NCBI GenBank assembly: GCA_002709915.1
Contig: PARF01000073.1
Location: 1 to 32,266, forward strand
Direction of reading: 5' to 3'
Length of the DNA stretch: 32,266 nucleotides
From: Roseibacillus sp.
GTDB lineage: Bacteria > Verrucomicrobiota > Verrucomicrobiia > Verrucomicrobiales > Akkermansiaceae
Shown here one piece after another: positions 17,375-24,801 of the stretch. A model generated the notes under the pieces. It was given only the letters and a program-made list of their open reading frames with translations, made no database searches and was not told the DNA's origin. Within the stretch, counting starts at the first letter, position 1. Each line of letters opens with the position of its first letter. The translations under genes were made by a program, and so were the position numbers.

Positions 17375-20074
17375 CTATTTCTTCTCCCCGGATTTGTCGT
17401 TCTTCTTCGGTTCCTCCTCGGGAGGGGCGAGGGATTGCTTGAGGCGCTCCTGAAGGGCCTTGAAGTCCCCGGAGAGACTCTTGAGTTGTTTCTCGAGGTC
17501 CTGAACCTGCCCCCGCAGTTTGCTGACCTCCGTGGGGGCCTGTCCGGGCGCCTCATTCTTGCGGATCTGGTCGATGGCGGATTGGGCGGCCTTGCCCTCG
17601 GGGGAATCAGAGTCGGCGGCCACGAAGGTGGTGAGGACGGGGATGGCCCGGGGATCACGCAGCTCTCCGAGAGCTTCCATTGCGGCGGTTGCTACGGAGT
17701 TCTTGAGGTGGTCGACCTGACTGAGAATGAAGTCGCGGACGGCGTCCTTATTGTCTTCGTTCCGGGCTAGGTATGCGAGGGTGCGCAGGGCCTGGGCGAA
17801 GCTGCGGCTGGGAAAGGAGGCTTCCTCTTTCTGGAGGTGGCGGAGGAGGGGCTCGATGTAGAACGCATCGTCCTGCTTTCGCATGCCGGAGATGGCCTCG
17901 TTGGCGATGGCATTCTGGTAGGAGCCCGTGGTGAGCAGGCCAACGAGGTAGGGGCGCAGGCCCGCCTTGGCGTAGGCTGCTACTCCACCGATGGCTACCG
18001 TCCGGATTCCGGGGTTGGCTTCGCGGTCAGCGATGGCTTTGAGGGCATTGTAGGCTTCGTCGCTGTAGAACTTGGTGAGGCCGCGGACAACGGCTTGCCT
18101 CACCCGGGCGTCTGGCTGGTCGAGGGAGCTTTCGAGGGTGGCAAAGGATTCCGGGGTGCGCATGGCGGCGAGACCGTCGGCAGCGGCCTTCCGCACGGCG
18201 AAGAACGGGTCTTCGCTCAGGGCCTTGCCGAGATGCTCGAGGGCAACCTTGTTCTTCTTCTTGCCCAGTTGCTGAACGGCGAGGAGACGGCCGATGACGT
18301 CGGTCTGGTCGGCGAGCTGGGCGAGGAGCATCTTCTCGTTGGGATCAAAGTTGATCTTGGCGAGAACAGTCACTTCGGGGTCGAAGCGGACGATTTGCGG
18401 AGCAGATCCGAGGGGCAGGTAGAAATCCTCACGCTCCTTGGAAATCTCGATGGTGCGCATTTCGGTCTTATCTCCAACGAGAAATTTGACCGGTAGCTTG
18501 AAACGAAAGAAGGGGCGCTTCTCGTTGGTCATCTGGATCTGGTTGATGGAGAGCTTGACCTGTTTGGTGAGTTCGTCCCACACGTAGTTGATCTTTAGTT
18601 CCGGGTAGCCAGAGAGATAGACCCACTGGTCAAAGAACTGGGAGAGGGAGCGTCCGCTGAGTTCCTCGAAGATCTCCACGAGATCCTGGGTGACCACAGT
18701 TTTGTACTGGTGCCGCTCGAGATAGGTCTTCACGCATTTGCGGAAGAGGTCTTCCCCGAGGTCGGAGCGCAGCATATGAAGAACCCAGCCTCCCTTGGGG
18801 TAGGCCCGGAAGCTGAACTGCTGGGAGGGGTTGCTATAGCCTTGGTGGACAATGGGAATGATATCCTTGTCGTTGCCAAAGATCCCGCGGGCGTTGCCGT
18901 GGAGGCCGTGCTTGAAGTAGTCGTCACCAAGAAGTTCCCGGTCGTAGAGGAGGGAGTAGTAGGTAGCGAAGCCCTCGTTGAGCCAGAGATGGCTCCAGTC
19001 GCGGCAGGTGACAAGGTCGCCGAACCACTGGTGGGCGATTTCATGGGCATCCAGGCCACGGCTGCTCCGGAGGTTCTCGGTAGCGTCGGTGAAGAGGGTG
19101 CGGGTGGTCAGGGTCGTCAGGCTGGTGTTTTCCATGCCTCCCCACATGTAGTCGATGGCACAGGCGTTGTAATACTTGTCCCAGGGGTAGGGAACCCCGA
19201 TCTCCCGTTCAAAGTAATCGAGGATCTTAATGGTGTCGCGGAAAGTGTTGGCGAGCTGGTCCTTCTCAGAGGGCGGTACATACAGGGCCACGGGCAGCTT
19301 CCCGTGTGTATCCTCCATCTTCACGAAGTATCCAGCAAGAAGGGTGACGAGGTAGTTGACGTGGGCCTTGTCCTGAAACCAGTGGAATGCAACGAGGCCC
19401 GTATCCTCGTCTTTCTTCTGGGAGAGCAGGCGTCCATTGGAGAGGGCCTCCATGCCCTCAGGAACCCGGCAGATCATCTCAGTGGTGAACTTCTCGTTGG
19501 GGTAGTCGTGGCTCGGAAACCAGTGCTGGTGGTCCTCGGGTTCGCCCTGGGTCCAGAGCTGGGTGTCGCCGGCAGGGTATCCCATCTCGGCGGTGCGGAA
19601 ATAGAGACCCTTTTTCGGAGTAGCGTTGTAGGTCACGGTGAGCCGGGCGTCTTCCCAGGCAGGGATAGGTTCCCGGAAGGTGATCTCAAGGTGGGTGTCG
19701 GTGGACTGGGTGGCCTGGATGGCGTGCGAGGAGGTGACTTTCCTGATGTCCAGGCCGGTAGCGTTGAGGTGCCACTGCTTAAGAGGCTTGGCGATGGGAG
19801 CGAAGTCGAGAACTACGGTGGCGGCGAGGGAGCGCTCCTTGAAGTTGGGAGTGACGTCGATCTTGAGGTGTGCGATATCCACTAAGCGATCCGGAGCGTA
19901 GCTGTTCTGGGGTGCTTTGCCTGTTTCTGCGGCAGCGAGTTGACGGGCATGAAGCCTTGCCATCATGGCGCAGTGCCCGCACTGGAGAAGGTGCGCTTCG
20001 TTCGCGCGCAGGGACAAAGCGCCAAGGATCTGGCTGCCGAGAATGGCAAGAGTAACGAGAAGTTGTCGATTCAT
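17375..20074 (-). CDS. M1 family metallopeptidase (aminopeptidase N-like) with HEAT-like repeats
   Basis: This 899-residue exported zinc aminopeptidase has a signal peptide ending SLRA, then a short N-terminal CGHC motif (residues 32-35) unusual for the family. The substrate-recognition motif GMEN is at 313-316 and the zinc site is HEIAH (344-348) with Glu367 in LNEGF, the HExxH-x18-E pattern. After the catalytic domain and a beta-rich part, about residues 590-845 are helical HEAT-type repeats (for example DPFFAVRKAAADGLAAM and SLDQPDARVRQAVVRGL), and the last 50 residues are a coiled coil followed by a charged tail (EEEPKKNDKSGEKK). It likely trims peptides in the periplasm. The HPt gene lies 107 bases upstream on the same strand, but I see no evidence of co-transcription beyond orientation. 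Confidence 0.94.
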   Translation of the reverse strand: MNRQLLVTLAILGSQILGALSLRANEAHLLQCGHCAMMARLHARQLAAAETGKAPQNSYAPDRLVDIAHLKIDVTPNFKERSLAATVVLDFAPIAKPLKQWHLNATGLDIRKVTSSHAIQATQSTDTHLEITFREPIPAWEDARLTVTYNATPKKGLYFRTAEMGYPAGDTQLWTQGEPEDHQHWFPSHDYPNEKFTTEMICRVPEGMEALSNGRLLSQKKDEDTGLVAFHWFQDKAHVNYLVTLLAGYFVKMEDTHGKLPVALYVPPSEKDQLANTFRDTIKILDYFEREIGVPYPWDKYYNACAIDYMWGGMENTSLTTLTTRTLFTDATENLRSSRGLDAHEIAHQWFGDLVTCRDWSHLWLNEGFATYYSLLYDRELLGDDYFKHGLHGNARGIFGNDKDIIPIVHQGYSNPSQQFSFRAYPKGGWVLHMLRSDLGEDLFRKCVKTYLERHQYKTVVTQDLVEIFEELSGRSLSQFFDQWVYLSGYPELKINYVWDELTKQVKLSINQIQMTNEKRPFFRFKLPVKFLVGDKTEMRTIEISKEREDFYLPLGSAPQIVRFDPEVTVLAKINFDPNEKMLLAQLADQTDVIGRLLAVQQLGKKKNKVALEHLGKALSEDPFFAVRKAAADGLAAMRTPESFATLESSLDQPDARVRQAVVRGLTKFYSDEAYNALKAIADREANPGIRTVAIGGVAAYAKAGLRPYLVGLLTTGSYQNAIANEAISGMRKQDDAFYIEPLLRHLQKEEASFPSRSFAQALRTLAYLARNEDNKDAVRDFILSQVDHLKNSVATAAMEALGELRDPRAIPVLTTFVAADSDSPEGKAAQSAIDQIRKNEAPGQAPTEVSKLRGQVQDLEKQLKSLSGDFKALQERLKQSLAPPEEEPKKNDKSGEKK

Positions 20075-20181
20075 GATGAAAGGGGGCGGGAAGATGCCCT
20101 CTTTGAGAGAAATTTCAACTAGAAGCCATGGGGTCCGGAAGGAGGGAAGTAACCGACTCCCCGGTAGAGCTCTCCGGATCT

Positions 20182-20517
20182 CTATTCAGAGCCCTCAAGG
20201 TAAGCGATGGCGTGATCTATAGATTCTTGGAGCAGGGGGGCCAGTTCCGGAAGGCGGTGGGGATGCAGGTTGATGGCGAGCTGCTCTTCACACTCCCGGC
20301 ACATATCTGCGAATTGAGCCATTCCCATAGTACCTGCCGATCCCTTGAGCTGGTGGAGAATGCCGCGGCTTTCCTCGATTTGGTTGTCGGCGAAAGTGGC
20401 TTCGAGGGTCGCCAGTTGGTTCCGTCCCTGCGAGGCAAAGTCATGCACAATTGGAAGTAAAAGACCGGGCTGGCCGGCCGCCATGGCATCGAGCTGGGCG
20501 TGATCAAGAAGTGACAC
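20182..20517 (-). CDS. Stand-alone HPt phosphotransfer protein
   Basis: This is a small histidine-containing phosphotransfer protein of about 111 residues, made of a single helical HPt domain. The phosphorylation site is HQLKGSAGTMGM, with His55 counted from the GTG at 20517. The ORF track begins at TTG 20559; I favour GTG 20517 because SLLDHAQLDAM is the usual opening of such domains and AGGAG is present 15 bases upstream, though this spacing is long. It has no transmembrane segment and should be cytoplasmic. It is divergent from the response regulator and kinase genes, so it probably shuttles phosphate from the kinase receiver domains to the NtrC-type regulator, completing a four-step relay. 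That wiring is inferred from neighbourhood. Confidence 0.85.
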   Translation of the reverse strand: MSLLDHAQLDAMAAGQPGLLLPIVHDFASQGRNQLATLEATFADNQIEESRGILHQLKGSAGTMGMAQFADMCRECEEQLAINLHPHRLPELAPLLQESIDHAIAYLEGSE

Positions 20518-20595
20518 GACTGGGAGTATACTCTCCTGCAGGCACCGGGAAAAGAGCAAGGGAGGGCCAGCTGGAGGCCTGCAGCGCGCATGTCC

Positions 20596-20608
20596 CCCCG
20601 TGTCGGGG
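20596..20608. promoter_or_regulatory. Inverted repeat in divergent HPt/regulator promoter region
   Basis: CCCCG-TGT-CGGGG is a perfect short inverted repeat between the divergent HPt and response-regulator genes. It could be an operator or a small hairpin. A TATCCT element close before the GTG at 20697 may be a -10 box, but I see no convincing -35 partner. Confidence 0.3.
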
Positions 20609-20696
20609 TATGTTTGCAGCCAGTGCAGGAGGCAGAGGTTTTTGGTCCGGGAGTTTGTGGTGGGAATTTGCCGACAAAATAGTTAAGATATCCTAA

Positions 20697-22052
20697 GTGT
20701 CTGGAGAGACCTCCAACCTCGTCCTCGCCGACGATGATCAAACCGTCCGGAACTTGCTGACTATGCATGCCGAGCGGGCAGGTTTCGCGGTGCTTTCCGG
20801 GGAGAATGGAGCGGAAGCCTTGGATTTGGTGACTGAGGAGACCGACGTGGTATTGCTCGACCTTCAAATGCCCGTAGTCGATGGCTTCGGGGCTCTCGAA
20901 CGGCTTGGGCGCGAATATCCCGGGGTGCCTGCAGTGGTCCTGACTTCGGTGGACGAAGCCGCGGAAGCGGTGAAGGCGATGAAGCTGGGGGCTCTCGATT
21001 ACCTCACGAAACCTTTTGACCCGGACGAATTGCTCGCGGTGCTCCGCAACGCAAAGCGCCTGCGTCGAGCGGAGTTGGAGAACGAGCAGCTGCGGGAAGC
21101 CCTCGGGGGGCGCGGACCTGTAGTTCAAATTGTGGCAGAGTCAGAAGCGATGAAGGAGGTGGTGAGGCAGGCCGAGAAGGTGGCCTCCCTCGAATCGACG
21201 ATCCTGTTGACCGGGGAAAGCGGGGTTGGCAAGGGGATGTTGTCCCGTCACGTGCATGCAAGGAGTAAGCGTGGAGAAGAGCCCTTCGTTACGGTCAGCT
21301 GCCCAGCGCTTCCCCGGGAACTTCTGGAGAGTGAGCTGTTTGGTCACGAGAAGGGAGCCTTCACTGGTGCAGTGCGTCGGCGCCGTGGAAAGATCGAGAT
21401 GGCCAAAGGGGGTACACTTTTTCTCGATGAAATCGGGGATCTGCCTATCGACCTGCAGCCTAAGCTTTTAAACGTGCTGCAGGAACGGCAATTCCAGCGG
21501 TTGGGTGGCGAGGAAACCTTGCAGGCCGACGTAAGAATTATTGCTGCTACCAATCTCGATCTCGAGCAGCGGATGAAGGAGGGACAGTTCCGGGAGGACC
21601 TCTTTTACCGGTTGAGTGTCATTCCCATCGAGGTGCCTCCGCTGCGAGAGCGCCTTGAAGAACTCCGGGATTTGAGTGAATCGATGCTGAGGCGCATTGC
21701 GCCGCAGGGAAGGAACCGTAGCACGAAGCTTTCTAAAGAAGCTCTTTCCGCGATGCAGTCATACGATTGGCCGGGAAACGTCCGACAGCTCGAGAATGTC
21801 CTCGAGCGGGCTGCGGCCTTTTGTGAGGACGGGGTCATAGCGGTAGAGGATCTGCCTGGCCCGGTTCGGGGGAGTGAGCCTTCGGGGCGGGTGCCTGACG
21901 GGATTGGTGGTATCGCGCTTTCTGATCTTGAGAGGGAGGCCCTGGTGCAGACCCTGAAGCTCTGCAATGGAAACAAAGCTGAGACCGCGCGGCGGCTCGA
22001 GGTCACGGAGAAGTCAATTTACAACAAGCTGAAGCGGCACGGATTGATGTGA
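20697..22052 (+). CDS. NtrC-class sigma-54-dependent response regulator
   Basis: This 451-residue cytoplasmic transcription activator has a receiver domain (about 5-120), with acidic pocket at Asp12-14, phosphoacceptor Asp55 (LLDLQMP) and Lys105. A AAA+ domain follows with Walker A GESGVGKG (173-180), the sigma-54 contact motif GAFTGA (220-225) and Walker B GTLFLDEIG. The C-terminus is a Fis-type helix-turn-helix (LCNGNKAETARRLEVTEKSIYNKLKRHG). It therefore activates RNA polymerase carrying sigma-54 after phosphorylation. The start is GTG close behind an AT-rich stretch, and the stop overlaps the start of the kinase gene as GTGA, so the two are one operon. A candidate target promoter lies directly after the kinase gene. 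Confidence 0.96.
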   Translation: MSGETSNLVLADDDQTVRNLLTMHAERAGFAVLSGENGAEALDLVTEETDVVLLDLQMPVVDGFGALERLGREYPGVPAVVLTSVDEAAEAVKAMKLGALDYLTKPFDPDELLAVLRNAKRLRRAELENEQLREALGGRGPVVQIVAESEAMKEVVRQAEKVASLESTILLTGESGVGKGMLSRHVHARSKRGEEPFVTVSCPALPRELLESELFGHEKGAFTGAVRRRRGKIEMAKGGTLFLDEIGDLPIDLQPKLLNVLQERQFQRLGGEETLQADVRIIAATNLDLEQRMKEGQFREDLFYRLSVIPIEVPPLRERLEELRDLSESMLRRIAPQGRNRSTKLSKEALSAMQSYDWPGNVRQLENVLERAAAFCEDGVIAVEDLPGPVRGSEPSGRVPDGIGGIALSDLEREALVQTLKLCNGNKAETARRLEVTEKSIYNKLKRHGLM

Positions 22053-24148
22053 GTGAGGCCCAACGCGAGCTCAAAGACGAGGTTGCGCAGTGGCGCCGCC
22101 AGCTGGAGGTTGAGCAGTCGGCTCATCGGGAGGCCCTGCAACGCCTACAGGATGCCACCGGAGAACTGAACTATCTCAAGGAGCAGCTCGACCGGCGAGC
22201 CCGGGAGCAGGGGTGGAATCTGCAGGACCGTGATGACGAAAAGTTCAAGGTATTTTTCAATGCCTCGATGGATGGCATCATTCTTCTCGATGGCTTCGGG
22301 GCGTTTGTGGAGGTCAATGATACCGCGGTTCGAATGTCTGGTTTTTCACGTGAGCAGTTACGGGGGATGTACGTTTCGCACCTGATGAATTTTGAGTTGG
22401 CCGGTCAGGCCCTGAACGAGGTTCAGCGAACAGGCCGAAGCCGGAGTGAGGCCCAGCTGCGGCGGGCAGACGGCTCTTTTCTTCCGGTGGAGGTTATGTG
22501 GGGCCGGGTGAAGTATGAGGGTCGAACTCTGGTGCACGGTATTGTGCGGGATGTAACGGAAAGGGTGAAGGCCGTGGGGGAAATTCACCTCGCGAGGGAG
22601 GAAGCAGAACGGGCGGAGAAGGCCAAGTCGATGTTTCTCGCAATGATGAGTCATGAGATCCGCACTCCACTTAACGGCATTATCGGCTACACGGAACTAC
22701 TGCTCGACTCGCAACTGACGGAGGAACAGAGAGAGAACCTAGGATTGATCCACAAAAGCGGGGATTTGCTCCTGAATATTATCAATGACCTTCTCGACTT
22801 TTCCCGGATTGAAAGCGGGCGCCTCGAGCTTGAGCAGGTTGATTTCGAGCTCAGTGACTGTGTTGAGGAGGTTCTCGGCCTTCATGCCGCAAAGGCCTCT
22901 GAAAAAGGGGTGGAGCTGACTTATGATCTGCACGAGGAGATCCCTGCGGTCGTGTCTGGAGATGTAGCCAGAGTGAAGCAGATTCTCCTGAACCTTGTAT
23001 CTAACGCTCTGAAATTTACAGCCCGGGGTATGGTAGCAATCCACGGCAGGGTGGTTCCCGGTCCATTCCTCGAGCTCGCAGTACGAGACACGGGGGTGGG
23101 CTTTGAACCCTCCAAGGTGGACAGTCTTTTTGAGCCGTTTCAGCAGGAGGATGTTTCCACCACGAGAAAATTTGGCGGTTCGGGACTGGGGCTGGCAATA
23201 TGTAAGCGCCTCGTGAAACGAATGGGAGGTGAAATTTCGGCAAGTTCCCGGCTGGGTGAGGGAGCCGAGTTCCGCTTTACGATTCCGCTGCAGACCGGGC
23301 AGTCTAGTGCGTTCGCGGTAATTGAAGACAAGGGTCAGTTCCATGGCAGGAAGGCGCTTATAATTGACGATAACGAGATCAATCAACGGTTCCTGCAGAG
23401 GCGGCTTTTCACTTGGGGGATGGAAAGCGATGTAGTGGATAGTGGGCAGCAGGGACTGCGGCAGCTTGGTAGCGCTCACTATGATGTGATCTTCTGTGAC
23501 ATGATGATGCCGACCATGGACGGACTGGAGTTTGCTCGTCTGGCATCGGAAGTCGCCGGGTCCCTCCTTCCTCCCATGATCCTGGTCACTTCCGCGCGAC
23601 TGAGTGGAGAGAAAGAGCACGCGCTGGCAGCGGGATTTCGTCAGGTCCTTTTCAAGCCGGTTCGACAGCGCGATATGTTCCGGGCCCTTACTTCGTTGCT
23701 GGATCTGGGATTGCCGGCCCGCCCCTCTTCTTTCTCAGGAGATACGATAAAGGAAGACTCGGAGGGGACTCGTCTGATTTTATTGGCCGAGGACAATAAA
23801 ATTAACGCGCGACTGGCCGGGCTGATCCTGAAGAGGTTTGGATTTGAGGTTCACACTGCTGAAAATGGTCAGGAGGTGATTAGAAAATTGCAGGAGGGGA
23901 ACGACTACGAGGCGATCCTCATGGACATGAATATGCCCGAGCTGGATGGGGTTGGGGCGACCCGACTAGTCCGGGCAGGGGAGGGCGGAGGACAGACCTC
24001 GACCATTCCGATCATCGCGATGACGGCAAACGTATTCGAGGCTGACCGGGAGACTTGTCTCAGTGCAGGGATGAACGGATACCTTCCCAAGCCCCTTCGG
24101 CCCGCCGACGTAGAATACGCTTTGCAGGAGATGGGACTGATGCCGTAG
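22049..24148 (+). CDS. Soluble hybrid histidine kinase (PAS-HisKA-HATPase-REC-REC)
   Basis: This 699-residue kinase starts with an N-terminal coiled coil (1-60) and has no transmembrane segment, so it senses a cytoplasmic signal or a partner protein. A PAS domain spans about 65-180 (FFNASMDGIILLDGFG, ending VRDVTER). The HisKA phosphorylation site is His202 in MMSHEIRTPLNGIIGY. The ATPase domain shows the N box (LLNLVSNALKFT), DTGVGF and GGSGLGLAICKRL. Two receiver domains follow, with phosphoacceptors Asp484 (FCDMMMP) and Asp626 (LMDMNMP), the second ending in YLPKPLRPADVEYAL. Overlap with the regulator gene (GTGA) implies coupled translation. A kinase with receivers normally needs an HPt partner, and one is encoded divergently next door. 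Confidence 0.96.
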   Translation: MSEAQRELKDEVAQWRRQLEVEQSAHREALQRLQDATGELNYLKEQLDRRAREQGWNLQDRDDEKFKVFFNASMDGIILLDGFGAFVEVNDTAVRMSGFSREQLRGMYVSHLMNFELAGQALNEVQRTGRSRSEAQLRRADGSFLPVEVMWGRVKYEGRTLVHGIVRDVTERVKAVGEIHLAREEAERAEKAKSMFLAMMSHEIRTPLNGIIGYTELLLDSQLTEEQRENLGLIHKSGDLLLNIINDLLDFSRIESGRLELEQVDFELSDCVEEVLGLHAAKASEKGVELTYDLHEEIPAVVSGDVARVKQILLNLVSNALKFTARGMVAIHGRVVPGPFLELAVRDTGVGFEPSKVDSLFEPFQQEDVSTTRKFGGSGLGLAICKRLVKRMGGEISASSRLGEGAEFRFTIPLQTGQSSAFAVIEDKGQFHGRKALIIDDNEINQRFLQRRLFTWGMESDVVDSGQQGLRQLGSAHYDVIFCDMMMPTMDGLEFARLASEVAGSLLPPMILVTSARLSGEKEHALAAGFRQVLFKPVRQRDMFRALTSLLDLGLPARPSSFSGDTIKEDSEGTRLILLAEDNKINARLAGLILKRFGFEVHTAENGQEVIRKLQEGNDYEAILMDMNMPELDGVGATRLVRAGEGGGQTSTIPIIAMTANVFEADRETCLSAGMNGYLPKPLRPADVEYALQEMGLMP

Positions 24149-24164
24149 CGGGCCTTAAGCCTCC

Positions 24165-24177
24165 TGTAAAATTTACA
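24165..24177. promoter_or_regulatory. Palindrome TGTAAA-A-TTTACA, possible activator site
   Basis: A perfect 6+1+6 inverted repeat lies 17 bases after the kinase stop and about 135 bases before the sigma-54 element, a usual distance for NtrC-type enhancer sites. Binding by the neighbouring regulator is inference. Confidence 0.4.
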
Positions 24178-24275
24178 ATTCAGGAAAGAAGATCTGGTAA
24201 AGGCTTCCGGGTTCAGGATGAGGAAAATTATATTAACTTTTCTTTAGTAAATTTATAGATTGTTAATAATGAATG

Positions 24276-24288
24276 CCTTAAGTTAAGG
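24276..24288. promoter_or_regulatory. Palindrome CCTTAA-G-TTAAGG
   Basis: A perfect 6+1+6 inverted repeat ends 12 bases before the sigma-54-like GG element. It may be a protein-binding site. A related TTAA-rich sequence (three tandem ACTTA units) occurs near 31238. Confidence 0.35.
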
Positions 24289-24298
24289 ATTTATAAAA

Positions 24299-24315
24299 TT
24301 GGCACAGGTTGTGCA
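24299..24315 (+). promoter_or_regulatory. Sigma-54-type (-24/-12) promoter candidate
   Basis: TTGGCACAGGTTGTGCA has the invariant GG (24301-24302) and GC (24313-24314) dinucleotides at the correct 12-base step, and matches TGGCAC-N5-TTGCA except for one base in the -12 part. It would start transcription near 24325. It lies 150 bases after the end of an NtrC-type regulator/kinase operon. The next coding sequence is uvrB, about 480 bases on, so the product may be a long leader or a non-coding RNA. Confidence 0.5.
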
Positions 24316-24317
24316 GG

Positions 24318-24343
24318 AAGGGCAGGGAGAGCCCTTTCTTTTT
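24318..24343 (+). terminator. Rho-independent terminator candidate after the kinase operon
   Basis: AAGGGC-AGGGAGA-GCCCTT forms a six-base stem with a seven-base loop and is followed by TCTTTTTT. It would end transcripts coming from the regulator/kinase operon. A transcript started by the sigma-54 element at about 24325 would begin inside the hairpin and so could not form it. Confidence 0.6.
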
Positions 24344-24368
24344 ATGCTGAATCTGGTCTTCAAACCGA

Positions 24369-24387
24369 CTTCCAAGATCCTTGGAAG
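24369..24387 (+). repeat. Hairpin CTTCCAAG-ATC-CTTGGAAG
   Basis: A perfect eight-base inverted repeat with a three-base loop, the first of four strong hairpins between the sigma-54 element and uvrB. It has no T-tract and so is not a terminator. Confidence 0.5.
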
Positions 24388-24593
24388 CGGAGCCGTGCGC
24401 AGCAATGAAACGCGGTGGGACCCGTATGTGGTGGAACGAGGGAAGGGGCAGAGGAGAAGGGACAAACAATTTTCGGTGGCAGGACACTATGCGAGTCTGC
24501 GCAGCAAACTGGAACTCGTGAGCAGCTCCTTAATCCGGGTGTGCCACGGACTTCCAATACGCCGTCGACCTGAGTCCTTCCTACGGAACCCAG

Positions 24594-24618
24594 CTGGGAA
24601 GAATGACTTTCTTCCCGG
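24594..24618 (+). repeat. Hairpin GGGAAGAA-TGACT-TTCTTCCC
   Basis: A perfect eight-base stem, extended by two outer pairs (one a G-T), with a five-base loop. It lies in the uvrB upstream region and has no T-tract. Confidence 0.5.
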
Positions 24619-24633
24619 TGATCATAGCAGAAC

Positions 24634-24655
24634 GTGCCCGGGTGGTAGCGGGCAC
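24634..24655 (+). repeat. Hairpin GTGCCCG-N8-CGGGCAC
   Basis: A perfect seven-base GC-rich stem with loop GGTGGTAG, followed directly by TTATT. The short TTATT tail recurs after the next hairpin. Confidence 0.5.
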
Positions 24656-24680
24656 TTATTCGACTGACAAGGCAAGGTAA

Positions 24681-24721
24681 GGGGGGCGCCGGGTTTCCGA
24701 TTCGAAGCCGTGGCGCCTCTC
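24681..24721 (+). repeat. Long hairpin upstream of uvrB
   Basis: GGGGGGCGCC pairs with GGCGCCTCTC (two G-T pairs), and after a small internal loop GGTTTC pairs with GAAGCC around the loop CGATTC. About 16 pairs form in all, followed by TTATT. It could be an attenuator, a weak terminator or the 3' end of a structured RNA; it lies 80 bases before uvrB. Confidence 0.5.
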
Positions 24722-24801
24722 TTATTGCTGGCACCTGAAGGGCCAGAGAGCTTGAGATCCCGGAGTTTGCATTGAGTTGCAGCTACGCGTAGAGGTAAGC
24801 C

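Larger units (their letters stand above)
24149..24801 (+). other. 653-base non-coding region between the kinase gene and uvrB
   Basis: No convincing protein gene is present. In order it holds a perfect palindrome, an AT-rich stretch (about 24215-24300) unusual for this GC-rich window, a second palindrome, a sigma-54 promoter match, a terminator-like hairpin, then four further hairpins, and finally GAGGT seven bases before the uvrB GTG. A 10-base direct repeat TGCGCAGCAA occurs near 24395 and 24496; because its core is self-complementary, the copies could also pair at long range and close a domain of about 100 bases. The separate elements are listed below. Confidence 0.6.

Noticed and set aside
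17837-19885. Two long plus-strand ORFs (219 and 391 residues) inside the aminopeptidase gene
   Set aside because: They are antisense to a gene with complete M1 motifs, have low-complexity Val/Gly/Glu-rich composition, and show no domain motifs.
20217-21128. 303-residue minus-strand ORF across HPt and regulator
   Set aside because: Overlaps two genes with clear domain signatures in other frames; composition looks like a shadow ORF.
22739-23620. 293-residue minus-strand ORF
   Set aside because: Antisense to the ATPase and first receiver domain of the hybrid kinase; no domain motifs.
24299-24667. 122-residue plus-strand ORF starting at TTG upstream of uvrB
   Set aside because: It runs through a sigma-54-like element, a terminator hairpin and other hairpins; no Shine-Dalgarno sequence and no family motifs.
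24318-24726. tmRNA, RNase P RNA, SRP RNA or 6S RNA in the hairpin region
   Set aside because: No tRNA-like ends with CCA or a tag reading frame, no GAGGAAAGTCC-type block, and no GGTCAGG/GGAAGG/AGCA SRP loop were seen.
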